Below, piece after piece: positions 42,665-52,613 of a DNA stretch of 64,000 bases. The notes below the pieces were generated by a model. It saw nothing but the letters and a program-made list of their open reading frames with translations. It was not told the origin of the DNA and searched no databases. Position 1 is the first letter of the stretch; every line of letters starts with the position of its first letter. Made by a program: the position numbers and the translations under genes. The stretch comes from Methyloligella solikamskensis (GTDB lineage: Bacteria > Pseudomonadota > Alphaproteobacteria > Rhizobiales > Methyloligellaceae), in contig NZ_JBHTJO010000001.1 of the NCBI RefSeq assembly GCF_042676065.1, forward strand, positions 1,116,001 through 1,180,000, read 5' to 3'.

Positions 42665-44650
42665 TTACTGCGCTTGGGCAGAGCGGATCAGCGGGGTGAT
42701 CCGCCGGACCGTCACGCGGCGGTTGCGCCGTTCAGGCCCTTCGGTCGGCACCTCCAGATACTCCTCGCCATAGCCTTGGGTCACCAGGTTCTCCGGCGGG
42801 ATGCCGTAATAGTCGGAGAGCACGATGGCCACCGACTCGGCCCGCCGGTCGGATAGGGCAAGGTTGTAGAGATCGGGTCCCGTGGCGTCCGTGTGGCCTT
42901 CGATCATGAAGACCTCGTCCGGGTTCTCCTCCAGGATCTCGTTGAGGATATCGGCGAGATATTCGATCTCCGGCACCTGGCTCTCCTCGATCACGGAGGA
43001 GTCCGTGTCGAAGGTCACGGTGCTGATATCGACCCGCGGCATGCGCTCGCGGATGCGCGGATATTCCCGCACCTCCTCGAGCGTATAGGTCCGGGGCAGG
43101 CGCTCCACGGGCTGGGCCATGAGGGCGTCGTAGATCCGGTCGCGAGACGCGTCGCCGTAATCCACCACGTACTGGTCGCGCGGGCCGGCATACTGCACGG
43201 GGCCAAGCACGACCGGCGGGGGCGGACCGCGACGGACGTCGTCGATCAGGATGATCTCCTGGCCGTTGGGATAGCGGCGCGTCCGGGTCAGGATATAGCC
43301 GTCGGGGGCGCGCACGGTGATGATCTCCGTGCCGTCGGGCCGGCGATAGATCTCGCGGGTCCGGCCGCCGGACAGGCGCTCCGTGTAGCCGTCGCCATAG
43401 ACGTTAAAGCGCTCCCGGTCGTTGCCGTAGACATAGACCCGGCCGTCATCCTCGACGAACTGGCGCTGGCCGTTGTCGAACAGGACGGGTGCGGTCGCAC
43501 CGATCACCGCACCGATGGCGAGACCCGTCAGCATGTCCTTGCTGGAGAACTCATCCCGGTCCGGACCGCGGCGATAGCGATGGTCATCACGGTGCCAGTC
43601 CCTCCGATAGTCGCTGTAGCGCGGGGGATGACGTTTGTCCCGGTCACGGTGCCGCCGTTCGACCTCGCGGCGGTCGCGATCCCGGTCGCCCGTGCGCGAG
43701 CCCTGACGATTGCGATCGCCATCCCGGGTTCCGGTGCGAGATCCGTCACGGGATCCATCGCGAGTCCCCTGACGCGTGCGGTCGCCATCGCGGCTTCCGT
43801 CACGGCTGCGCTGGGGGCTGATGGATTGCTGCTGGGTCGCGGAAGGCTTGCTCTGCTGCCTCTGCTGCGTCCTCTGAGCGTCCTTCGCGGCCGGCTTCTG
43901 GCCGGCCTTCTTCGGCTGGGACTTGTTCGGCTGAGACTCGGCGTCCGGCTTCACCGGCGCGGGCGCAGGTTCAGCGGTCTCCGCCTCGGGCTTCTCCGGC
44001 GCGGGCTTGGGCTCTTCCTTAGCCGGCTCGGGAATAGGTTCGGGCTTCGGCTCAGGCTCAGGCTTGGGCTCTTCTTTGACCGGCTCGGGAATAGGCTCGG
44101 GCTTCGGTTCAGGCTTGGGCTCTTCCTTGGCCGGCTCCGGAATAGGGGCAGGTTCAGGCTTGGCGTCTTCAGTAGCCGGAGCCAATGAGGGCGCCACCTG
44201 CTGCACGGAGCGCTGGGGCTTTGGTACAGGCTTCGGTTTGGGTTTTGCCTCGGCCTTCGGCTTTGGAGCCGGCTTGGGCTTTGGTTTGACCTCTGCCTTC
44301 GGCTTCGGAGCCGGTTTCGGCTTGGCTTCCGCCTTGGACTTCGGGGCCGGCTGGGGCTTTGGCTTCGCCTGCGCCTTGGGCTTGGGAGCCGGCTGAGGCT
44401 TCTGCTTTGCCTGAGGCTTGGCTTGCGGCTTGGGGGCCGGCTGTGGCTTATCGGCCTTCTTCTTCGGCTGGCTCTGCTGGTTCAGCTTTTTCCTGGCCTC
44501 GGCAGGGTCGCCATCGAGCTGGGCAAGGCGCAGCAGATCGTCACGGCGCACATCGTCATTTCTGGTCGCGGCGATCCCTCCGGCAGCAAGCGCTGCAGGG
44601 GCGAGCAACAGGCTCGCGAAGGCCACGAGAGATAGTCTCATGAAATACAT
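42665..44650 (-). CDS. OmpA-family protein with long Pro/Lys and Arg/Asp linkers
   Basis: The 661-residue protein has a signal peptide, then about 220 residues of PKPKAEAKPKP-type repeats, a run of EPIPEPAKEEPKPEP units, an Arg/Asp/Gly region (SRDGSRTGTRDGDRNRQGSR), a Gly-zipper-like helix (MLTGLAIGAVIGATAPVLF), a beta-rich part and a C-terminal OmpA peptidoglycan-binding domain (VFMIEGHTDATGPDLYNLALS, LVTQGYGEEYLEVP). It should sit in the outer membrane or periplasm and grip peptidoglycan, with the linker spanning a long distance. The ATG follows GAGGAAACCCC. It has its own terminator. Confidence 0.9.
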   Translation of the reverse strand: MYFMRLSLVAFASLLLAPAALAAGGIAATRNDDVRRDDLLRLAQLDGDPAEARKKLNQQSQPKKKADKPQPAPKPQAKPQAKQKPQPAPKPKAQAKPKPQPAPKSKAEAKPKPAPKPKAEVKPKPKPAPKPKAEAKPKPKPVPKPQRSVQQVAPSLAPATEDAKPEPAPIPEPAKEEPKPEPKPEPIPEPVKEEPKPEPEPKPEPIPEPAKEEPKPAPEKPEAETAEPAPAPVKPDAESQPNKSQPKKAGQKPAAKDAQRTQQRQQSKPSATQQQSISPQRSRDGSRDGDRTRQGTRDGSRDGSRTGTRDGDRNRQGSRTGDRDRDRREVERRHRDRDKRHPPRYSDYRRDWHRDDHRYRRGPDRDEFSSKDMLTGLAIGAVIGATAPVLFDNGQRQFVEDDGRVYVYGNDRERFNVYGDGYTERLSGGRTREIYRRPDGTEIITVRAPDGYILTRTRRYPNGQEIILIDDVRRGPPPPVVLGPVQYAGPRDQYVVDYGDASRDRIYDALMAQPVERLPRTYTLEEVREYPRIRERMPRVDISTVTFDTDSSVIEESQVPEIEYLADILNEILEENPDEVFMIEGHTDATGPDLYNLALSDRRAESVAIVLSDYYGIPPENLVTQGYGEEYLEVPTEGPERRNRRVTVRRITPLIRSAQAQ

Positions 44651-44802
44651 GGGGTTTCCTCATTGGGGGGCGTAACCCTCGGCAAATGCCCCCGATCGAG
44701 CCGGTGAGTCTTTGCACCGGACTTTGACTAAAATTCGAGTGAGGCGGGGAAGGTTCCTGAGTTTTCAGGACAATGCGGTCTCAGACCCAAGAATGGCCGG
44801 GC

Positions 44803-46071
44803 TTAGCCCTGCTCGCTGCCGACAGGCTCCGGGGCCTCAGCCTTGTGCCGATTGCCGGCCCCTGGCCTTTTGCCTGATGTCGCCGATTCCACGGTCTTGC
44901 CGCGGCGTGCGGCCATGCGCTCGGACAAGGAGCTGGGCTTGCCCTTCGAGTCGCCCGTGGAACCGCTCTCCGACTGGTTTTGAGCTTCGCCGTTGGCGGC
45001 TGGCTTTTCGGAAGAAACCTTATCGGCGGATTTCCTGTCTGCGGAGGTCTTCTTATCCCCGGAAGTGTTCTTGTCGGCAGACGCTTTGGGCTGGCCGGCC
45101 AGCTTCTCCCGCAGGCGGCTTCCGAATCCGGATTTTTCGGCACTGGGAGCGCGCTCGGGGTCTGCCTTGAGCTCAGGGGAAGGCTGTGCGGATGCCTGGT
45201 CCGGCGCCGGTGCATTCTCCTGCGCAGGCGAGAGGGCAGGGGCTTCCTGCTCGAAGGCTTCCGAGGCGGCGCGGTATTCTTCGATGCCTTCCGGCGGCTC
45301 CTCAGGGATCAGCTCAGGGAGAGGCGCATCCTCGCCTTGTGCGGCGCGCAGGATCTGCATGGACAGGTTCCGCATCTCCTCGCGGAGCAGATAGTTCTCG
45401 CTGTCGAAGTGGCGGGCCATGGCCAGCTCTTCCTCCAGCGCCGACAGCCGCGCCAGGAGAACCCGGTTTTCCTTGGCGAGCGCCGTGTCGGAACGGCCGA
45501 AGAGACCTCGGACCGGAGATTCCCCCGATTCCAGCGCGGCGCGAAGATTCCGGATGTCTTCGGCCTGGCGCTTCACCGTCGCTTGGGCGGCGCGCAACGC
45601 TTCCCTGTCGCGGGCGTAGCGGAAGCGCAGCTCCTCGTCGGTCTTCTTGATATCGGCCATCGCCTCACGGGCGGTCTGAAGCTCCTCCTCCATCTGGGGG
45701 AGGCCGCGGCTCAGGGTTTGCTCCAGCGCCTGCTTGGCGCTTTCCGTCTCGTCCAGCTTGGCCTTCAGCTCGGACAGCTCGCCTTCGAGCTCGTTGATAC
45801 GCACCCGTCGCTTGCTGGTTTCCACCAGTTCGCGGACCGCCTTCGCCTTGGCCTTCTCAAGTTCGGTTTCGAGCTGGCGCAGCTCGGTCGCGAACTCGGC
45901 CCGCTGGCGGTCCTTGTCGGCCTGAATCTCGGCCGAGGTCATGGGGAGGGTGTCTTCGAGCTGACGCCGCGTGATGCGGGCGGCCCGATTCCATAACGCA
46001 GGCACGAAGAGCACCGCGATCAGGCCGGCGAGGAAGAAGCCCAACGCCCCATATAGTATCGCTTCGATCAT
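44803..46071 (-). CDS. Membrane-anchored coiled-coil protein
   Basis: The 422-residue protein begins with one TM helix (ILYGALGFFLAGLIAVLFVP) and a short basic stretch, then about 200 residues of heptad-rich coiled coil (ELEGELSELKAKLDETESAK), then a Ser/Lys/Ala-rich disordered tail with KKTSADRKSADKVSSEK-like repeats. The design recalls envelope or division scaffolds, but no family is recognised. GTG codons upstream are alternative starts. It lies upstream of the OmpA-family gene on the same strand. Confidence 0.78.
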   Translation of the reverse strand: MIEAILYGALGFFLAGLIAVLFVPALWNRAARITRRQLEDTLPMTSAEIQADKDRQRAEFATELRQLETELEKAKAKAVRELVETSKRRVRINELEGELSELKAKLDETESAKQALEQTLSRGLPQMEEELQTAREAMADIKKTDEELRFRYARDREALRAAQATVKRQAEDIRNLRAALESGESPVRGLFGRSDTALAKENRVLLARLSALEEELAMARHFDSENYLLREEMRNLSMQILRAAQGEDAPLPELIPEEPPEGIEEYRAASEAFEQEAPALSPAQENAPAPDQASAQPSPELKADPERAPSAEKSGFGSRLREKLAGQPKASADKNTSGDKKTSADRKSADKVSSEKPAANGEAQNQSESGSTGDSKGKPSSLSERMAARRGKTVESATSGKRPGAGNRHKAEAPEPVGSEQG

Positions 46072-46180
46072 CGGGCCATGCACTCCCACATGGGGGATGT
46101 TTTACCTCAGGCGGTCTCGGGCTGGCGAGGCTGACCCGCGCCGCAAATCCGCGGGCCGCACCTGCTTCATTACCGCCAAT

Positions 46181-47089
46181 CTAGAACGGATTCCAGGTGG
46201 GTTGGCGGGTATATTTCAGATAGCCGATATTCGCCCCCAACCTGAGGCCGACGCCCGACCGGATCGGCGCGAGCACGATGTTGTCCTTGGTCAGGAAGGT
46301 GATGCCCACACCGCCGATGAGATAGGCGGAGCCGTCGACGCCGGCGAACTTCTGATAGATCTGGTTGGGATCGCGCAGGTCATAGACCAGCACCATGGTC
46401 TTGGAGCCCTCGCCGCCGAAATCGTACCCGACGGACGGTCCTTGCCAGAACACCTGATGGGCGCCCGCATCCTTGGTGTAGAGGGTGCCTTCGCCATAGC
46501 GCAGGCCCGCGACGAAGGCGCCGCCCGCCTCTTCGCCAAGGATATAGCCGTTAGGCCGGCCGCGGCTCTTGAAGGCGTATTCGATGACCTTGGCGAGGTC
46601 GTGGGAGACGGTTCCGAAGAAGCGGTGGCCGGCCTCGGTGATCTCGCTGACGGAGAAGCCGTCATCCTGCGCCTCCGGCGGCACGTAATTTTGCTGAGGA
46701 CCGCTAGGCGGCACGGGTTCATAGGGACGGCCCGGCCCGTCGTCATAGCTTCGGCCGTAGGTGTCGTTGTTGTTGTAGGTGTTGCCCTGATCGTAGCTGT
46801 TGCCGCCCTGGTAGGTATCGCCACCCTGATAGGTGTTGCCGCCTTGGTACGTGTTCTGATCCGGGTAGGTGTCGTAGCCGCGGTCGTAGCCTTGCTCCTG
46901 CTCGGGGCTGGGCTGTCCGTAGGCGCGGGGCGTGGCGCCCTGGCTCGGGTCGATATTGGTCGGCCCGCCGGCCTGGGCCAGACGCAGCGGCGACTGGGCG
47001 CCCGGCGCAGTCTGCGCCTGGATCTGCGACGGCAGCGGCAACAGCATCAGTGCCGCGATGACGGGGATGGCAAGCCGTTTGAGCTGCAT
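46181..47089 (-). CDS. eipA: DUF1134 envelope-integrity protein (EipA-like)
   Basis: The 302-residue protein has a signal peptide (LAIPVIAALMLLPLPSQIQA), a low-complexity Tyr/Gln/Gly/Asn region with repeated TYQGGNTYQGGD units (about 75-110), and a C-terminal DUF1134 domain (SVGYDFGGEGSKTMVLVYDL, GVGLRLGANIGYLKYT). EipA of Brucella is a periplasmic protein needed for envelope integrity. The start ATG opens the signal peptide; upstream codons of the frame look non-coding. Confidence 0.9.
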   Translation of the reverse strand: MQLKRLAIPVIAALMLLPLPSQIQAQTAPGAQSPLRLAQAGGPTNIDPSQGATPRAYGQPSPEQEQGYDRGYDTYPDQNTYQGGNTYQGGDTYQGGNSYDQGNTYNNNDTYGRSYDDGPGRPYEPVPPSGPQQNYVPPEAQDDGFSVSEITEAGHRFFGTVSHDLAKVIEYAFKSRGRPNGYILGEEAGGAFVAGLRYGEGTLYTKDAGAHQVFWQGPSVGYDFGGEGSKTMVLVYDLRDPNQIYQKFAGVDGSAYLIGGVGITFLTKDNIVLAPIRSGVGLRLGANIGYLKYTRQPTWNPF

Positions 47090-47265
47090 GGGTCTCGTTA
47101 TGCTGAGCGCAGCCGCCGTATCTTCAGAACCCTGCTCGGCTGCGCTGTGACAAGTCGCGCTATGTTCGGTCCTAACTGGTACCAAACTGTGGCTGTGGTT
47201 AATGGCGGGTTACCAGTTGGGCTTGCACGCACGCAATCCTTAGCGTGACTTGCGCGTGATTTGCC

Positions 47266-48072
<807 letters not shown>

Positions 48073-48244
48073 AGGATCCTATCGCGTGTTGTGGCTGATG
48101 GGGCCGGGAAGGCAAGATAGACCGGATTAGGTGATTCGGTCTCTCGCAGCGGCGCTAGGGAGCCGTTTCCCTTTACCAGAGTTTCCCCGGCCGGGGCGAC
48201 ATTTCCGTGTCCTGCGACACCGAAGAGGAGGCCATTAGGACACC

Positions 48245-48871
48245 ATGAGCGAACAGCCGATTCCCGATATCGACCTTACGGCGCTGATCTCCAGCCGGAT
48301 CTGCCACGACGTCATCAGCCCGGTGGGCGCGATCGCCAACGGGCTTGAGGTCCTGAGCGAAGAATCCGATCCGGAGATGCGCGAGCATGCCATGGAACTC
48401 ATCACCAAGAGCGCCGCGACGGCCTCGGCCAAGCTGCAATTCGCAAGGCTCGCCTTCGGTGCGGCCGGGTCGGCCGGCGCGGAGATCGATCTGCGCGATG
48501 CGGAGAAGGTCTCGCGCGATTTCGTGCAAGGAAAGCATGAGCTTACCTGGACGGGACCGCTCGCGACGCTGGCGAAGAACAAGGTGAAGCTGCTGCTCAA
48601 CATGGTCTCGCTCGGCGTCGTCGCCCTGCCGCGGGGCGGCACGCTGGATGTCCATATCAACGATCAGGCCACACGGTTCGAGATCCGCGGCCAGGGCAAG
48701 GCGGCCGGCCTGAAAGACGAGATGAAGGCGCTACTCGCTCCCGACGGACCCACCGAGGGGCTCGATGCCCATTCCATCCTGCCTTATTTCGCCCGGCGGC
48801 TGGCAGATTCCATCGGCATGACGATCGCCGTCGACAATCGCCCCGAAGAGGTGGTGATCACCGCCAGCTAG
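48245..48871 (+). CDS. chpT: Histidine phosphotransferase ChpT
   Basis: ChpT carries phosphate from the hybrid kinase CckA to CtrA and CpdR, the central relay of the alphaproteobacterial cell cycle. The 208-residue protein has the phospho-accepting H21 in SRICHDVISPVGAIANGLEVL, followed by the four-helix dimerisation region and a degenerate ATPase-like domain that lacks ATP motifs, as expected. It lies upstream of the che operon with a 129-bp gap and 6 kb from its target gene ctrA. Confidence 0.93.
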   Translation: MSEQPIPDIDLTALISSRICHDVISPVGAIANGLEVLSEESDPEMREHAMELITKSAATASAKLQFARLAFGAAGSAGAEIDLRDAEKVSRDFVQGKHELTWTGPLATLAKNKVKLLLNMVSLGVVALPRGGTLDVHINDQATRFEIRGQGKAAGLKDEMKALLAPDGPTEGLDAHSILPYFARRLADSIGMTIAVDNRPEEVVITAS

Positions 48872-49000
48872 GCGCGGGAATGGCGGGAATCCGCCATCTC
48901 GAGCCTCTTGCTCAACGAAGCGTAAACCTCAGTACGTCATACTGCCGGCTTCGAACCGGTGCGCAACGATGCGGGATGCCGGGCGTGCTGGGTTGAAGGT

Positions 49001-51733
49001 ATGGATGAGCTCTTAGGGGAATTCCTGGCGGAGACGGACGAGAATCTCGAGCGGCTCGACACGGAGCTATTGCGCTTCGAACGCGAGCCGAACAATCAGG
49101 AGATTCTCAACAAGATCTTCCGCCTGGTGCATACCATCAAGGGGACGTGCGGCTTCTTCGGCCTCGATCGTCTGTCGGCGATCGCCCACGCCACGGAATC
49201 GCGGCTCGGCGAATATCGCGAGGGCGAGGCGGTGACGGTCGAGGGCGTCAGTGTCGTGCTGGCCTGCCTGGACCGGATCAAGGAAATCCTGAGAGGGCTC
49301 GAAGAGGGAAAAGAGCCGCCGGGAGACGATGCGGATCTGATCGACCGTCTCGAAGCGCTGAAAGATATGGCGGCGCTGGATGTCGGGCCCGAAGAGCATG
49401 CGGAGACCTCTACCGCGGCGACCTCCCAGCCTGCGCAGAATTGGGAGAAGGGCCCGAGGAGATCCGTCGCGCCGGAAGGCCTGCCCGAACCGCCCAAGCC
49501 CAGGGCGTTCTTCAATGCCGCGCCCGAGCCTGAAACGGCTGAAACGGCAGATGCCCCGGAGGAAACACCCTCGGAGGAGCCGGAGGCGGCTAAGGAGACC
49601 GATGTTCTCGCCGAGGCCGACGCGTCTGAGGAGTCTCAGCCGAAATCCGAAAAGCCCGCGGGCGACGCAAATCCCGACATGATCCAGATGGTCCGGGTGC
49701 GGGTCGACACGCTGGAGCATCTGATGACCACGGTGAGCGAGCTGGTGCTCACCCGGAACCAATTGATGGATGTGGCGCGCCGGACGGACGAGACCGGCTT
49801 CAAGGCGCCGCTCCACCGGCTTTCCAACGTCACGAACGAGTTGCAGCGCGGCATTATGAAAGCTCGCATGCTGCCGATCTCGAAAAGCTGGCAGAAGCTT
49901 CCGCGCCTGGTGCGCGAGCTGTCGCTTTCTCTCGATAAGCCGATCAAGCTGATCAGCGAAGGCGGAGATGTGGAGCTCGACCGGCAGGTGCTGGAGTTCG
50001 TGCGCGATCCGCTGACCCATCTGATCCGCAACGCAGCCGACCATGGCATCGAATCTCGGGCCGAACGGCAGGCGGCCGGTAAGCCGGAGCAGGGGATGAT
50101 CCGGCTCAGAGCCTTCTCCGAAGGTGGGCATATCGTGATCGAGATCGCCGATGACGGCCGCGGGCTGAATGCGCGCGCCATCCGCGACAAGTGCCTGGAG
50201 AAGGGGCTCGCCACGGCAGCCGAGCTCGACCAGCTTACGGACTCGGAGCTTCAGCAATTCGTCTTCCGGCCGGGTTTCTCCACGGCGGCCGAGGTCACCG
50301 ATGTTTCGGGCCGCGGCGTCGGTCTCGACGTGGTGCGCAGCGATATCGAGCTGATCGGCGGCACCGTGGAGCTGAAATCGAGCAGCGCCCGCGGCAGCGT
50401 CTTCGTCATGCGGATTCCGTTGACGCTCGCAATCACCGCGGCGCTCATCGTGGAGAGTGAGGATCTGCGCTTCGCCCTCCCGCAGCACAACGTCGTGGAG
50501 GTGGTGCGGGCCCATGCCGGCTCCGACTACCGGATCGAGATGGTCAACGACGCGCCCCAGCTTAGGCTGCGCGGCAAGCTGGTCCCGGTCTTCGATCTCG
50601 CCGAACTGCTCGGCGAGCGCGGTGCCGAGGCCCGCGCGCCGGAACGCTTCGAAAGCGGTATGACCACTGTGGCCGTGGTGGAGCTCGGGTCGCGGATCTT
50701 CGGCATCATCGTCGATGACGTGTTGCGAACCGAAGAGATCGTGGTCAAGCCCAAGGCGAGCCTGCTGCGCAATCTGACGGTTTTCTCCGGCAACACGATC
50801 CTGGGCGACGGCAGCGTTATCATGATCATCGATCCGACGGCTCTGGCCCATCTCGCCGGGGTGGACGAGATCCGCGTGGACAGCCTTGCGGCGCCTGTCG
50901 AGGTGGAGGCGAAGCCGGAGGAAGAAGAGAAGCTTCCGCTCCTGCTCTTCATGGCCGGCTCGTCCTCGCGCAAGGCGGTGCCGCTCTCCCTGGTGACGCG
51001 GCTTGAGGAGATTCCGGCGTCGCAGCTGGAGCTTTGCGACGAGGGCTACGTCCTGCGCTATCGCGACGGCCTCATGCCGGTGCTTTTCATGGAGGGCGTT
51101 AAAAAGCGGTCCGGCGAAGATCTGCAGCCGATCCTCGTGTTCAGCGAGGAGGGCCGCAATGTCGGCCTCGCCATCGATGAGATCGTCGATATCGTGGAGG
51201 AGAAGATCTCCATGGAAATCCATTCCAACGCGCCCGGCGTATTGGGAGCGTGTCTGGTCCATGGAGAGGTGGTCGAGGTGGTGGATGTCTCCCGCTATGT
51301 CGGCGAAGGGCTCGGTCATCGGATCCTGGTGAAGGAGACCGAAGGCAGCCGGACCCAGAGGGTCTTGCTGGTCGACGACAGCCAGTTCTTCCGCAACATG
51401 CTCGCCCCGCTGCTTTCCGCCAACGGCTATGACGTGACGCTTGCCGCTTCCGCTCACGAGGCGCTCGAGTTGAAGGAGGAGGGGCAGCTCTTCAATGTGA
51501 TCATCAGCGATCTGGAGATGCCCGATCTCGACGGGATCGCCTTCGCCGAGAAGGTGAAGGCGGACCGGGCATGGGCGGAGACGCCGATGATCGCGTTGTC
51601 GTCCCATACCTCGGCCCGGCTTATCGCCCGGACCCGGGCGGCGGGCTTCGCCGACTATGTCGGTAAGTTCGACCGGCAGAAGCTGATGGATGCGCTCGAG
51701 ACGTGCTGCTCGCGCTGGGAGGCCGCTGCATGA
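49001..51733 (+). CDS. cheA: Hybrid chemotaxis kinase CheA with C-terminal receiver
   Basis: The 910-residue protein has an N-terminal Hpt domain with H44 (HTIKG), a long acidic/Pro/Ala linker with no P2 CheY-binding domain, the dimerisation and ATPase core (LIRNAADHGIESRAERQAAG, N and G boxes), two successive CheW-like domains (RFALPQHNVVEVVRA and LPLLLFMAGSSSRKAVPLS) and a terminal receiver with phospho-Asp in IISDLEMPDLDG. Such CheA-REC hybrids belong to alternative chemosensory pathways. The ATG at 49001 begins directly with the Hpt helix; the frame extends 14 codons upstream. It is first gene of the che operon. Confidence 0.93.
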   Translation: MDELLGEFLAETDENLERLDTELLRFEREPNNQEILNKIFRLVHTIKGTCGFFGLDRLSAIAHATESRLGEYREGEAVTVEGVSVVLACLDRIKEILRGLEEGKEPPGDDADLIDRLEALKDMAALDVGPEEHAETSTAATSQPAQNWEKGPRRSVAPEGLPEPPKPRAFFNAAPEPETAETADAPEETPSEEPEAAKETDVLAEADASEESQPKSEKPAGDANPDMIQMVRVRVDTLEHLMTTVSELVLTRNQLMDVARRTDETGFKAPLHRLSNVTNELQRGIMKARMLPISKSWQKLPRLVRELSLSLDKPIKLISEGGDVELDRQVLEFVRDPLTHLIRNAADHGIESRAERQAAGKPEQGMIRLRAFSEGGHIVIEIADDGRGLNARAIRDKCLEKGLATAAELDQLTDSELQQFVFRPGFSTAAEVTDVSGRGVGLDVVRSDIELIGGTVELKSSSARGSVFVMRIPLTLAITAALIVESEDLRFALPQHNVVEVVRAHAGSDYRIEMVNDAPQLRLRGKLVPVFDLAELLGERGAEARAPERFESGMTTVAVVELGSRIFGIIVDDVLRTEEIVVKPKASLLRNLTVFSGNTILGDGSVIMIIDPTALAHLAGVDEIRVDSLAAPVEVEAKPEEEEKLPLLLFMAGSSSRKAVPLSLVTRLEEIPASQLELCDEGYVLRYRDGLMPVLFMEGVKKRSGEDLQPILVFSEEGRNVGLAIDEIVDIVEEKISMEIHSNAPGVLGACLVHGEVVEVVDVSRYVGEGLGHRILVKETEGSRTQRVLLVDDSQFFRNMLAPLLSANGYDVTLAASAHEALELKEEGQLFNVIISDLEMPDLDGIAFAEKVKADRAWAETPMIALSSHTSARLIARTRAAGFADYVGKFDRQKLMDALETCCSRWEAAA

Positions 51734-52206
51734 ACCAACAGATGAGTGACCAGATCCGGCGCCGGGCCGAAGAAGGCTACGTGACCGCCATGGTGGGCGA
51801 TCAGCTGTTCGGTGTCGCGCTCACCCAAGTGCGGGACGTGTTCGTGCCGAAAGGAATTTGCCGCGTGCCCATGGCGCCGCCGTCCGTGGCAGGGCTGCTC
51901 AGCCTGCGCGGCCGGGTGGTGACCGCAATCGATCTCCGCCGCCGGCTGGGACTGCCGGCGCGGGAGGCCGACGCGCCTTGCGTCGCTATCGGGATCGAGC
52001 GCGGACAGGAAGTCTATGGATTGATCGCGGACCGGATCGGCAACGTGCTGCGTCCGGCTGCGGAGAGCTTCGAAGCCAATCCGATCAATCTCGCTTCGAG
52101 CTGGTCGGAGGTTTGTGCAGGCATGCATCGCCTTGAAGAGGGGGTCATGGTGGTGCTCGACATCGAGAGCCTGCTGAATGCGGAGAAATTGAAAGAGGCA
52201 GCTTGA
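51730..52206 (+). CDS. cheW: Chemotaxis coupling protein CheW
   Basis: The 158-residue SH3-like adaptor links receptors to CheA. Family features: VTAMVGDQLFGVALTQVRDV, a hydrophobic GLLSLRGRVVTAIDLRRRLGL, and the C-terminal LDIESLL. Its ATG overlaps the cheA stop by 4 bp (ATGA). Confidence 0.93.
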   Translation: MNQQMSDQIRRRAEEGYVTAMVGDQLFGVALTQVRDVFVPKGICRVPMAPPSVAGLLSLRGRVVTAIDLRRRLGLPAREADAPCVAIGIERGQEVYGLIADRIGNVLRPAAESFEANPINLASSWSEVCAGMHRLEEGVMVVLDIESLLNAEKLKEAA

Positions 52207-52247
52207 GGCGCGCTTGGTTGGAGCGGCCACAATAATTAGAGGGGCTG

Positions 52248-52613
52248 ATGAAACATTGCCTGGTGGTGGACGACAGTCCGGTAATCCGGAAGGTCGCCTG
52301 CAGGATTCTTGAGGATATGAACTTTAAGGCGTCGGAGGCGGAGAATGGCCAGGAGGCGCTCGATCAGTGCCGGGTCTCCATGCCCGACGCCGTGCTGCTC
52401 GATTGGAACATGCCGGTCATGGACGGCATCGCGTTTCTGGTGGCGCTGCGCCGCGAGCCGAACGGCGACAGGCCGATGGTGATCTTCTGCACGACGGAGA
52501 ACGACGTCAGTCACATCACACGCGCTATCTCGGCCGGCGCCAACGAGTACATCATGAAGCCCTTCGACCGGGACATCATCGAGGCGAAGTTTCACGAGGT
52601 GGGCCTGATCTGA
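52248..52613 (+). CDS. cheY: Single-domain response regulator CheY
   Basis: The 121-residue receiver has the acidic pocket D8/D9, phospho-acceptor D52 (LLDWNMPVMDG), switch Thr82 and Lys104 (MKPFD). Standard CheY proteins bind the flagellar switch; this one could instead act as a phosphate sink or couple to another output. Its stop overlaps the cheB start by 1 bp. Confidence 0.93.
   Translation: MKHCLVVDDSPVIRKVACRILEDMNFKASEAENGQEALDQCRVSMPDAVLLDWNMPVMDGIAFLVALRREPNGDRPMVIFCTTENDVSHITRAISAGANEYIMKPFDRDIIEAKFHEVGLI

Noticed and set aside
43528..43803. Arg/Asp/Gly repeats in the OmpA-family gene as a possible CRISPR-like or tandem array
   Set aside because: The repeats are coding, in frame and irregular, with no unique spacers.
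49067..51607. 846-residue minus-strand frame opposite cheA
   Set aside because: It is long only because high-GC antisense frames lack stops; composition is His/Arg/Gly-rich with no motifs.
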